From Lobosporangium transversale (taxonomy: Eukaryota; Mortierellomycota; Mortierellomycetes; Mortierellales; Mortierellaceae), in NCBI RefSeq assembly GCF_002105155.1, contig NW_019029043.1:124001-188000 (forward strand): 64,000 nt of DNA. Direction: 5' to 3'. The position numbers and the translations under genes are program-made. The notes beneath the pieces are model-generated. The model had not been told where the DNA came from. It did not search any database and saw only the letters and a program-made list of their open reading frames with translations. Positions within the stretch are counted from its first letter, which is position 1; each line of letters starts with the position of its first letter. Below, one piece after another: positions 25,558-33,652 of the stretch.

Positions 25558-27666
25558 TTATAATACGAGTTCATAGCTCCTCATCCCAATGCTGACAACT
25601 TCAATCTCTGGTCGATATTTCTTGATAATATTTCGAAACTTTTTCATCTCAAGATCGAGCGTGCTCCACTCGTCATAGCCATTAATGTTGAACCTTACGT
25701 TTATGGTCCTTAGTTCAGGCCATAGACTTTCATCTCGATTGCGGCGCCGATCTTTGAAATACTCAACCACATCCCTTAGCCCTCCAAGATCGGTCATATC
25801 CACATTATCAATCATATCTCTCTGTCTCTCACTTCCACGCCCTGTCCTTAGAGCTGTACCATTATCATTATCATCCTCGAGGTGAAAACCTCTAACGCTC
25901 AGCTCCGACAAGCTGACATTGTCATTGAAATTGGACGGGATGATGGAATGACGCAAAGTGGGCCACTGCCTTGTGATGATAGACTTGATCAAACCTCCCT
26001 GCTTATCTCCTTGAGACCCCTGTTCCGATTTCAATCCCGCCTGTTGGCTCGTATCATAGTAATAGCGCTCTTTGATCCAATCAATATCCTTATCGCACAG
26101 ATACGCGACGCCCGTGACCTGCAATGTGCGTAAACGCTTCAAACGAGAGAGTAAACACATACTGACCGGATAACGTGATGGCGTGAGCATTTGAGTTCTA
26201 TTGATGCATAAATCCTCTAGATTCGGACAGACTCGACTAATGTATCCATATAGTACACGAGCCTGCTCCTCCAAGTCACCCATCCCAAATGAACACGACT
26301 CATTAATCTTAATGTGTAACGTCTTCAGCCCTCTGCACGCCCATATACGCCGAGGGACTGGGGATATAAAGCTGTCATCGCCTTCATCATTGTTGCTACG
26401 AGGTATAATGCGCAAAAAATTGGACACATAGAGTAAATGCAAAGGGAGGTTGACGTCTGGTGCTTTAAAGTGTTCTAGATGTGGGCTTTCGCACAATAGT
26501 AGGTGTATCCAGTTGCCGGTGTTTGGGCCACGGAAAACCAAACTGTTACAGATAGATAATACGATCTCGACACTCGTCAATCGATTCTCTTTTCGATGCA
26601 TATCCAAAAGTGTGCTAGCCAAGGATAATTTCCCCTTAGACATACTTAGAGTCGCTACCCCCCAGTGCTCAATTAAAGGGAACTGAGATATCGGCGCCAC
26701 TTCCTCAAAACTTTTGTACCTCAGATCTACTGCAACGGAGACATGGAGGCTCCTGAGCTTCCGACAATGATCCTTCAAGTGATTAAAGAACTGCTCACGT
26801 CTTTGCTTGAAGAGTAAACAGTTCTCTGGACAGTCAGCGACCACCCTCCCTTTTATCAGAGGCTTGCAACGGATCATCCGGAGCTCTTTTAAATCAGGAC
26901 AGTTCTGCGCTAGCGTCTCTAGTGCAGTTTGTAGCAAAACCATGTTGTCGAAGGTGACGGATCGTAGAGGCCATTGCTTACTGGGCCCAGCCTCGATCTC
27001 TCCTAATCTAGAGGTCATGTCTCCTGTTGAAAATAACCGAGCCATCACCTTGAGGTTCTTGAGATGAGGGCAATACTCCATGATAGGGCCAAGGTAGATG
27101 ATGGTACCATCAGGGATACTGTCCAGGTGCAACGTAGTGAGTCCAAGCCCAAAAAAGCCCAAAAGCGGCTGTAATCGTCTCCAGATAACAGACTTTAGCT
27201 CAGCGTCGAGAACGAGTGTGCGGATCCTGATAGCTTCAGGAGCTGTTTCTGACAAGGAGATCATAGCATCTTTAAGGGTGGCCCAAGCTGTCTTTTCATA
27301 GTTCGCAGGCAACTGCATGATATCGGATTTTGGGAACAATCCTGCCTGGTACACAAGAGTGTAAGCTCCCCGTAAGCTGAGGGCTAACATCTGCTCAGAC
27401 TCATATTTTACCTTCTTCTCTTGCGCTTGCTCATTCGGACTGCGATCGAATTGAATGGCCTTGATATGGACTGACCTCTTGAGGAGTGGTTGAGCGACGT
27501 TGTACCATCGATGACAGACCAGAGGGACAACCAAACGAAGTGTGGCCAGACCGACGTATTGCAGAATGGACTCCATCACCTCTGGGGGGAGAGTGAGTGA
27601 TATGTTACGAGATGTTTGCCTATCAGACACAGGTACAATTTCTTTAGTAGCCTGCCATGAAAACAT
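25558..27666 (-). CDS. F-box/leucine-rich repeat-like protein, copy 1
   Basis: A single uninterrupted exon codes 702 residues. An F-box lies at about 26-65 (LPPEVMESILQYV...LVCHRWYNVAQPLL), expected to bind Skp1 in an SCF ubiquitin ligase. The rest is made of irregular leucine-rich repeats (phrases such as CPHLKNLKV, CPDLKELRMI, CRGLKTLHIKI, CPNLEDLCI) that would recognise a substrate. It is clearly paralogous to the protein at 29433-31634: same order, shared phrases such as VAPISQFP/VAPIQQFP and IIKKYRPE/IIKKVRPE, and similar length. The substrate is unknown. No intron and no low-complexity insertions are seen. Confidence 0.9.
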   Translation of the reverse strand: MFSWQATKEIVPVSDRQTSRNISLTLPPEVMESILQYVGLATLRLVVPLVCHRWYNVAQPLLKRSVHIKAIQFDRSPNEQAQEKKVKYESEQMLALSLRGAYTLVYQAGLFPKSDIMQLPANYEKTAWATLKDAMISLSETAPEAIRIRTLVLDAELKSVIWRRLQPLLGFFGLGLTTLHLDSIPDGTIIYLGPIMEYCPHLKNLKVMARLFSTGDMTSRLGEIEAGPSKQWPLRSVTFDNMVLLQTALETLAQNCPDLKELRMIRCKPLIKGRVVADCPENCLLFKQRREQFFNHLKDHCRKLRSLHVSVAVDLRYKSFEEVAPISQFPLIEHWGVATLSMSKGKLSLASTLLDMHRKENRLTSVEIVLSICNSLVFRGPNTGNWIHLLLCESPHLEHFKAPDVNLPLHLLYVSNFLRIIPRSNNDEGDDSFISPVPRRIWACRGLKTLHIKINESCSFGMGDLEEQARVLYGYISRVCPNLEDLCINRTQMLTPSRYPVSMCLLSRLKRLRTLQVTGVAYLCDKDIDWIKERYYYDTSQQAGLKSEQGSQGDKQGGLIKSIITRQWPTLRHSIIPSNFNDNVSLSELSVRGFHLEDDNDNGTALRTGRGSERQRDMIDNVDMTDLGGLRDVVEYFKDRRRNRDESLWPELRTINVRFNINGYDEWSTLDLEMKKFRNIIKKYRPEIEVVSIGMRSYELVL

Positions 27667-28030
27667 CTTGATAGTGTGATACTTTTTATTTTTATTTTAT
27701 TTTTTTTTATTTTTTTGAGTAAATGAGTTGAGATGCAGACGTTAATGAGGAAAAAGTAAATTGGATGATGACAATGAAGGATTCAGGAGAACACTGAGCA
27801 CAATGCTGTGTCCGTGCGGTAATGCACAATTGGATTGTATCACGCTTCTTTGTTCGCGCCCAGATCGCTTCAATTGATCTCGAGATAGTCCTATTCCGTC
27901 TCAACCACCAAAGATTTTAAACCGGTACAGTAATAGTCCTGAGTTCTAGCTCAGCGCTAAAGCCCCCTCTGTACTCAAATCAAGTAATACAACATCATCA
28001 AACCCGTCATATTCTCGACCCGATGCAACC
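27667..28030. other. Upstream region of F-box copy 1
   Basis: It contains an AT-rich leader just before the start codon and otherwise unique sequence. I see no gene or clear TATA box. A 65-codon minus-strand frame (27707-27904) has no recognisable features. Confidence 0.5.
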
Positions 28031-28039
28031 AAAACATGA

Positions 28040-28290
28040 AGCTTTGTTTAATCGTGGACAATAGGGCCCACATGTGCTTCGTGGTAAAGGTGTACCTCAA
28101 AGCTGCTCAAAGGCCTTCGACTGGCGCCTTGAGGTAGCCAACCAAAAGAGAATGCTGTTGCTCAGTACATCATTGGCTTTATATATCGAGTTGGGAAGAG
28201 GTACCCTAAAGATAATATTGAAGAGAAAGAGAGTGGCTCCAAAAAGCTCTAGGCCAAGCTGGTGTTGACGCGCAGGAAATATTGGGCCGA
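28040..28290 (+). pseudogene. Sel1-repeat protein relic
   Basis: Translated in two alternating frames, this stretch gives the pattern of Sel1-like (TPR-like) repeats: GKGVPQSCSKAFDWRLEVANQ in one frame. A continuation in another frame, AQYIIGFIYRVG, is followed by a third shift with a GRGT remnant. The family consensus is roughly G.GV..D...A..W..KAA.QG...AQ...G..Y..G.GV. There is no start codon in place, the repeats need at least two frameshifts, and stops follow. It therefore looks like a dead fragment. It sits between two F-box paralogues. Confidence 0.65.
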
Positions 28291-28304
28291 CTTAACCACT
28301 CGAA

Positions 28305-28324
28305 GCCCCCCCTCCCCCCCCCCC
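28305..28324. repeat. Interrupted poly-C run (C7 T C11)
   Basis: Two C runs separated by one T, with a CGGCGG stretch after it. On the minus strand this is a G-rich tract. It marks the right edge of the Sel1 relic. Confidence 0.9.
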
Positions 28325-28339
28325 GGCGGTTCGAGGTGA

Positions 28340-29432
28340 TGTGACATCTTAAGGAAGCTACAAAAAGAAGATCACAAGTCTATAGCGGCACACCATGAAG
28401 CCTTGGCCTTGATGGTCCTGATAATAGTAATCACAGATATATCTGACTGATCTATTACCCAAAAGCCAGTAATCGTCGAAACATTTTTACCTTTCTTGAA
28501 CAATATGTCACACCCGCCTGAACTAGACCACGGAGCAATCTGTCCTTGATGCTACCGAGACAAACATTCGGGATGCATTCGGTTTGAGTGGAACCGGAAG
28601 GAAGCTTTTTGGAATAATATGGAGCTTTTGGTGAGCCAAGACGATTTCTGGTCTCCCAAGAAGCAAGCTATGAAGCCAAGGCAGTGACACCTATGGTATC
28701 CGAGCTCAAAGTGACAAGAAGCGATGTTCTGGATACAAAACGAAAAAAGGGTTACCCCAGAGCAAGACTAATGATCGCCAAAAGAAAAGTAACTAAGAGA
28801 TATCGATTCATTTGAAGCAAATGTAACGAATGCAATGAGTATGAAGTAGAACATTTTATTATGAATAACTCTTGCGATAGTATATCGATCAGTATCATAG
28901 GGAAGAGAGTGTGTACATCTATCTAGAGGAGTAAGAATATCCTATCTCCCCTCCCTGCTCTTTTTTTTTTCTACATTACAACAAATGCCAGATAGTCTAC
29001 TTGCTGAAATGTCTAATGTTCAAGCTGGAAGATTTATTTATTGTATCTTCAATATAGAAGCTTCCCTAATCTAACTTGCAATGATATACTTTTGCTATTT
29101 TGTGTCGCCTGTTAGAAACGGGAGAAGAAAAAATGCTTTATTGGTGACAAGAGACAGATTTCAACGTCGCAAGGAAAAGAGAAAAGGGCCTTTATCACCA
29201 AAATTGCAATAAATATCAGATAGAGGTCAGGATCTCAAAATGGCCCCTAGAGTTTTTTTGATAGGATCTCCATCTGTCAAAAAAAAAAAAAAAAAAAAAA
29301 AAAAACATCCAGTGTGGTGATACGGGTATTGATACTGACTGTGTGCTAAAGCCGCGAATCTCATTTACAGATGTGGATGAATTTTATGGAAGGAGATATT
29401 CTCGCATTCCACAGGAAAATGCGGTAATCATT
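28340..29432. other. Decayed unique sequence between F-box genes
   Basis: No intact gene. Around 28570-28830 (plus strand) the composition is protein-like in a frame reading CIRFEWNRKEAFWNN and, after a stop and shift, VSELKVTRSDVLDTKRKKG. This suggests another dead coding fragment that I cannot name. An A run at 29280-29304 and ordinary AT-rich DNA follow. Confidence 0.45.
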
Positions 29433-31634
29433 TCATTCTTCCTGCTGATTTGCTCCATTATAGATAACCTCGACTTCAGGTCGGACCTTCTTGATAATGT
29501 CTCGCATATCAGGTCCAAAGCATGGGAGATGAATCGTCTCTAAATCAGGCCATAGACATTCGTTTCTGTTTGCACGTCGTTCTTTAAAGTAATTGAGGAC
29601 ATCCTGTGGTTGACCAAGATGCGTCATATCCACACCGTCGACCACCTCCTCCTCTATGCTCTCAATCTCGTCCTCTCTTTTTTTTTCTTCTTCCTCCCCT
29701 TTCATTACCACTCCAGTATATCCAATAGTGTCTGCACTCAAACACTTCATTGACTCCATGAAGCCCTGCTCTGCCATGCTGATGCTATCATGGATATTGA
29801 CTGGAGTAACGTTAATACTTGCGGTTCCCCACAGTCTTTTAAGTGACTTGGTCATACTGAGTGACCTCTCGTTGCTGTTGTTATCATCGTTATTGAGTCC
29901 GTGTATTAACTTTTGCTTCATCTGTTCTCTTGTATCGTAGTAATAATATCGTTTCATCCAATCAATGTCTTGCTCCTCCGATCTGGTAGTATCCCTAAGA
30001 TGCAAAACCTTCATAGCTCTTAGTCGAGATAATAAACATAAGCTGATAGGCGGCCGAAACCGAATGTTGTTTCTGTGGATGGACAACTCCTCTAGGTAGG
30101 GACACACACGGCTAATATATCCATATATTACTCGAGATTGTTCCTCATAGTTTCTCATTTTATATTCGTCCACTACATCGATCCGTAGGTATAATGTTTT
30201 GAGTCTTCGACATGCCCATACACGATGGCCAACAACAAATTGGTTTCTTGTGTAGTACTCGTCATCGAATATCAGCTGACGTTCTGGCTTGACAGACAAG
30301 GCCTTAGTCACATACAGGATATCCAAAGGAAAGCTAGTGTTTTGAGCCTTAAAATGTTCTAGTAAAGGACATTCACACAAGATCCAGTGCATCCAGTTTC
30401 CAATCTTCCTGTTTGCATTAATCGCACTATTGCTATTGAAGGACTTTCCTGTGATCTCAATCGTCGTGAGTCGGTTCTCTAACCTATGCCTGTCTAAAAG
30501 CACAAAAGCCGAGGCTGACGGTTTCGAAAGCATACAAAAAGTTGAGACGCCCCAATGCTCCACTCTAGGGAACTGTTGAATCGGCGCCACTTCTTCATAC
30601 ATGTTCCCTCTCAAGTAGCTGGACAAAGAGACATGGAGGCTTACGAACTTAGGACAGCATGACGCCAGGAGCTCAAAGAATTGGACTCTTCTCCATTCGA
30701 CAAATAGAAAATTTTGGGCATTGTCTGGGATGAGCCAGTTGTCTGTGAGAGGCTGACAATTGATGATCCGGAGCTCTAGCAGATTAGGGCATGCCTGGAC
30801 AAATACTTCGGTCGCAGTCTGTGATAATACCATGTTGGAAAACGTAGCAGACCTTAGTTTATGATAAAGATTAATGCCAACGCTCGGCCCGTTTATACAA
30901 TTGTCGTCGTCAGCCTCTCCATGCGGCTCTTTCAGTCTAGACATATTTTCTTTTGATGGATCTGATTTAGACATAATGCAGAGCTCTTGAAGATTCGGAC
31001 ATTGCTCCAAAATCTCGTCAACAGGGACGACGGTCGAGTAGGGGATGTTGTACAAATGTATTTTAGAGAGCCTAGGGCGAAGAAAGCCGAGAAGTTGCAC
31101 CAACCTTGACCAAACAGAAACTTCCAGGTCAGCATCCAGAATAAGTTGTTGTATTTTGAGTCCACCAGGAACCGTTTTCGATACTGCTGCTGTGAGTGCA
31201 TTCTTGAGGTAGATCCAGATACAGTCCTCTTCTCCTTGAGCAAGCCTTGGTAAGTAAGGCCTTGCCAATAATCCTGCTTCGTAAACAAGTGTATACGCCG
31301 CCATCAGTTTCTGTTCCAAGTAGTCTTCCTCCTGTTGTTGTCGCTGTTGCTGTCGCCGTTGCTGTCTACGATTTAATTTTTTTCCTTGTACTGTAGTTGG
31401 CAACTTACAGCTCAAATGTATAACTGAAACTATGGCTGTCCTCTTGATAAGTGCTTGGGCAATTTGATGCCATTGACGACAGACCAAAGAAATAGTGAAG
31501 CGAAGATTGCTTTGCGAAACGTATGAAAAAATACGTTCCATGACCTCCGGAGGTAGTGATAATAATCTGCTGTTGTAATTGTGCTTCTTTCTGACCAACT
31601 TAGCTTTGGAGGGACGCCATGGCTTCATTTTCAA
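29433..31634 (-). CDS. F-box/leucine-rich repeat-like protein, copy 2
   Basis: A single exon codes 733 residues. The F-box is near residues 25-65 (LPPEVMERIFSYV...LVCRQWHQIAQALI). It is followed by irregular leucine-rich segments (CPNLQELCIM, CPNLLELRII, CRRLKTLYLRI, CPYLEELSIH). It is the paralogue of copy 1 (25558-27666) and is predicted to act as an SCF ubiquitin-ligase adaptor. Differences are a glutamine/arginine-rich insertion near residues 85-100 and an acidic patch (EEEEKKREDEIESIEEEV) near the C-terminus. No intron is seen. The start is the first ATG of the frame; the leader upstream is ordinary sequence. Confidence 0.9.
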   Translation of the reverse strand: MKMKPWRPSKAKLVRKKHNYNSRLLSLPPEVMERIFSYVSQSNLRFTISLVCRQWHQIAQALIKRTAIVSVIHLSCKLPTTVQGKKLNRRQQRRQQQRQQQEEDYLEQKLMAAYTLVYEAGLLARPYLPRLAQGEEDCIWIYLKNALTAAVSKTVPGGLKIQQLILDADLEVSVWSRLVQLLGFLRPRLSKIHLYNIPYSTVVPVDEILEQCPNLQELCIMSKSDPSKENMSRLKEPHGEADDDNCINGPSVGINLYHKLRSATFSNMVLSQTATEVFVQACPNLLELRIINCQPLTDNWLIPDNAQNFLFVEWRRVQFFELLASCCPKFVSLHVSLSSYLRGNMYEEVAPIQQFPRVEHWGVSTFCMLSKPSASAFVLLDRHRLENRLTTIEITGKSFNSNSAINANRKIGNWMHWILCECPLLEHFKAQNTSFPLDILYVTKALSVKPERQLIFDDEYYTRNQFVVGHRVWACRRLKTLYLRIDVVDEYKMRNYEEQSRVIYGYISRVCPYLEELSIHRNNIRFRPPISLCLLSRLRAMKVLHLRDTTRSEEQDIDWMKRYYYYDTREQMKQKLIHGLNNDDNNSNERSLSMTKSLKRLWGTASINVTPVNIHDSISMAEQGFMESMKCLSADTIGYTGVVMKGEEEEKKREDEIESIEEEVVDGVDMTHLGQPQDVLNYFKERRANRNECLWPDLETIHLPCFGPDMRDIIKKVRPEVEVIYNGANQQEE

Positions 31635-31910
31635 CGGAGGAAGGGTGGGGTTTGCGAGTTTGTGGGAGGAAAGTAAGGTAGCAAAGGGGAATTATTTAAA
31701 AACGCAAACATGTCTCATATTGGGGCTGTGATGCGGCGTCTTCATCTGCAGAAGTTCAACTTTAAGCCCCCCTCATTACTTGGTGAATCTACTAGACAAT
31801 TTTGATTTCAAGCTCCGCAGAAACTGTCCTTTCTTGAGGATTTATTAAAAGTAGACATTATAAATGGGTTGGCCTAATACTAGGTTTATTTATTTATTAT
31901 TATTATTATT
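31635..31910. other. Upstream region of F-box copy 2
   Basis: Unique AT-rich sequence with no gene. It ends in ATT units and a T run that begin the LINE-tail cluster. Confidence 0.5.
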
Positions 31911-32105
31911 TTTTTTTTTTTTGATAACAAGGAGCTTCGGGGCCATGGGATTTATTTTCTACACTCTATGAACAAAATGCTCCAGAAACTATAGTCAATA
32001 AACAGCCATTATTGCACAAACGGCCAGAATCGCTGCATCCATGATTTCATAAACCCTGACCGCCGTGGGGTTGCCCTTTTACTAGGATGGAAATAAAGCG
32101 CCACC
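31911..32105 (-). mobile_element. Truncated LINE 3' end, copy A
   Basis: Read on the minus strand, the segment ends in CTCCTTGTTATC followed directly by a poly-A run (T run at 31911-31922). This is the same 3' end as copies C and D nearby. The 5' limit and target duplication are unclear: only a 7-base TACTAGG match is seen on both sides. Body coding is decayed. Confidence 0.55.
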
Positions 32106-32150
32106 TTTTTTTTTTTTTTTTTTTTTTAATATCGAGGATCCACAAGGACA
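32106..32150 (-). mobile_element. Truncated LINE 3' end, copy B (diverged)
   Basis: The minus strand reads GTGGATCCTCGATATT followed by about 22 A (T run 32106-32127). It resembles copy C (GTGGGTCCTTGTTATA plus poly-A) with several changes. It is short and degenerate, so only a tentative call. Confidence 0.4.
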
Positions 32151-32235
32151 TGTAAAAGTTATTAAGATGTTAGCTCTGTAAATAGGTTGTCCCACGTCTA
32201 CTGACTGCTCGTTATCGTCCCTACTAAGAGTACTG

Positions 32236-32240
<5 letters not shown>

Positions 32241-32266
<26 letters not shown>

Positions 32267-32599
32267 ATAACAAGGACCCACGAGGTCACATCTGCTGTTC
32301 GTCGTTGTCTCTGGTGAGAGCCAAAGAATTCACCTCTGCTACGTCTGTGCCTCCCAACACAGTTGCGTCCCCTGGCGCGTTTGCTCACAGAGGTGATACC
32401 ATTGTCTCTTTCCCAGTTGACGGTGACTTTGCAGCGTCTGTTCCAGATTTCAGTCCTGCCGAGTTCCTCGATTGACTTGACAAAGCGGCAAACAATGTAC
32501 CTTGAGATCGATGCTGTGGTTCTGAAGATCGTCTTCCATTTTTGTATCAGTTCCTTCGGCACCAAACCGTGGTACAAGTCTTGGACGGTCCAGTGGGTT
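32241..32599 (-). mobile_element. 5'-truncated LINE insertion, copy C, with target-site duplication
   Basis: A 359-base insertion with a 26-base poly-A tail (T run 32241-32266) is flanked by an 18-base direct repeat (32223-32240 and 32600-32617) with one mismatch. This is a typical target-primed reverse-transcription footprint. The minus-strand frame is open through the body and resembles the C-terminal tail of fungal LINE reverse-transcriptase polyproteins (DLYHGLVPKELIQKWK, EIWNRRCKVTVNWE, NGITSVSKR). Catalytic parts are absent. Family placement is from memory of such tails; the insertion structure is seen directly. Confidence 0.8.
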
Positions 32600-32635
32600 A
32601 CTAAGAGTACTGAACAAACAGATATGACTCTTGCC

Positions 32636-32661
32636 TTTTTTTTTTTGACAACAAGGACCCT
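32636..32661 (-). mobile_element. Minimal LINE tail, copy D, with target-site duplication
   Basis: Only about 15 bases of LINE 3' end (minus strand GGGTCCTTGTTGTC) plus an 11-base poly-A remain. It is flanked by imperfect direct repeats ending in TATGAYTCTTGCC (32612-32635 and 32662-32683). It sits inside or beside the duplicated target of copy C, so it may be a nested second insertion. Its right edge is about 126 bases from the tRNA gene. Confidence 0.7.
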
Positions 32662-32717
32662 GAAGACAAATATGATTCTTGCCGCATCGCCCCTTAATAA
32701 ACCCAAAGAGGTAATAT

Positions 32718-32777
32718 CACGTGCTATCACGTGGATATAACAAATATAAGTAGCTGGTCACGAAAACCGTTCACGTG
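32718..32777. promoter_or_regulatory. Three CACGTG E-box palindromes upstream of tRNA-His
   Basis: CACGTG occurs at 32718-32723, 32728-32733 and 32772-32777. The first two are one helical turn apart, and a TATA-like GATATAAC follows. CACGTG is the core site of basic helix-loop-helix factors (Cbf1-like). Function here is inferred. Confidence 0.4.
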
Positions 32778-32787
32778 AACAATATGA

Positions 32788-32859
32788 GCCATTGTAGTAT
32801 AATGGTTAGTATATCTCGTTGTGGCCGAGACGATCCTGGTTCGATTCCAGGCAATGGCA
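32788..32859 (+). tRNA. tRNA-His (anticodon GUG)
   Basis: A complete cloverleaf can be drawn. Acceptor arms are GCCATTG and CAATGGC with discriminator A at 32859. The D arm is GTAT-AATGGTTA-GTAT. The anticodon stem is TCTCG/CGAGA around loop TTGTGGC (anticodon GTG). The T arm is CCTGG/CCAGG around TTCGATT. It has no intron and no encoded CCA. As expected for eukaryotic tRNA-His, the G at -1 is not encoded and would be added after transcription. The internal B box (GGTTCGATTCC) is perfect. A T10 run at 32873-32882 serves as Pol III terminator. Confidence 0.96.
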
Positions 32860-32872
32860 AAGGAGCTCATTC

Positions 32873-32882
32873 TTTTTTTTTT
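32873..32882 (+). terminator. Pol III terminator of tRNA-His
   Basis: Ten consecutive T residues on the coding strand begin 13 bases after the discriminator base. Confidence 0.85.
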
Positions 32883-33184
32883 AATTTTTTTGCAGTATTT
32901 TCATTCGTTTCAGTGTTTCAGATGAATAACATTGTTCATGCCCTAGAGAACGACGGTTGGTGAATACAAATTATCAATGAACGCCTGACCTTTACAATTT
33001 GAGGGCATTTTAAAAAGAAGTCTGAAATTTAAATTTTTAAAAGCGCGGGGTGAAAAAAAAAAAAAAAAGAGTTCTGAGCATTCTTTTACAACACTACTGA
33101 TAATACATTAAGTATTTTTTTTTTATTATCACTAGATCATTGGTACTTACTATGTACAATATGTAGACAAAAAGTTTTTTTTTT
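32883..33184. other. Intergenic, tRNA-His to cysteine-rich protein 1
   Basis: AT-rich with an A run near 33053-33068 and a T run at 33175-33186 that abuts the stop codon of the minus-strand gene. No gene seen. Confidence 0.6.
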
Positions 33185-33652
33185 TTACGACGTGATCAAG
33201 ATTGAGCAAGTCGACACAACCGTTGAGACTACCAACAAGACTGAGTACACATTCATAGCATCCATCATTCGCCTTCGAAGACTGGTCGTGGTTGTGGCTG
33301 TGGTCGTAGTGGCCGTCATTGACATCTTTGTTCTCGAATGGGTCTTTGACACAAACCCCCATGGTCTCAATCCTGGTCCTGCAGCACTAGGTAGAAAAAG
33401 ACGTCGTTCAGGATATAGCCGATTACAGGCATCGATAAAGTTCCAGGTCACATCACAGTCTGTGTAATTGTTCCTGGCTCGACAACCCGCACAAGTACGC
33501 AATGGCTCGAGATTGTTCTGGACACAGAGACAGTTGTCGACGACAGGATCTCGACCAATTGTAGGGATATCGATTGGGATGTCAAAGTGATTGATATTCT
33601 GACAGAACAAGGACTTGGCAAAGAAGGGAGCGCAAGCAATCGTGCAGGCCAT
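33185..33652 (-). CDS. Cysteine-rich GPI-type small protein paralogue lacking a signal peptide
   Basis: A single exon codes 155 residues. Eight cysteines (3, 7, 17, 41, 43, 54, 57, 76) match those of the protein at 37233-37773: CX3CX9CX23CXCX10CX2CX18C here against CX3CX9CX22CXCX10CX2CX16C there. Shared phrases are IGxDPxxDxCLC and FCxN. A Thr-rich linker (TATTTTATTTT) and a hydrophobic C-terminus follow, as in GPI-anchored wall proteins. Oddities: translation starts two residues before the first conserved Cys, so the secretion signal is missing; the paralogue's intron is absent; and a 12-base A tract follows the stop codon. No ATG exists upstream as far as the TATA box. It may be a retrocopy or a dying gene. 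Function unknown. Confidence 0.6.
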   Translation of the reverse strand: MACTIACAPFFAKSLFCQNINHFDIPIDIPTIGRDPVVDNCLCVQNNLEPLRTCAGCRARNNYTDCDVTWNFIDACNRLYPERRLFLPSAAGPGLRPWGFVSKTHSRTKMSMTATTTTATTTTSLRRRMMDAMNVYSVLLVVSTVVSTCSILITS

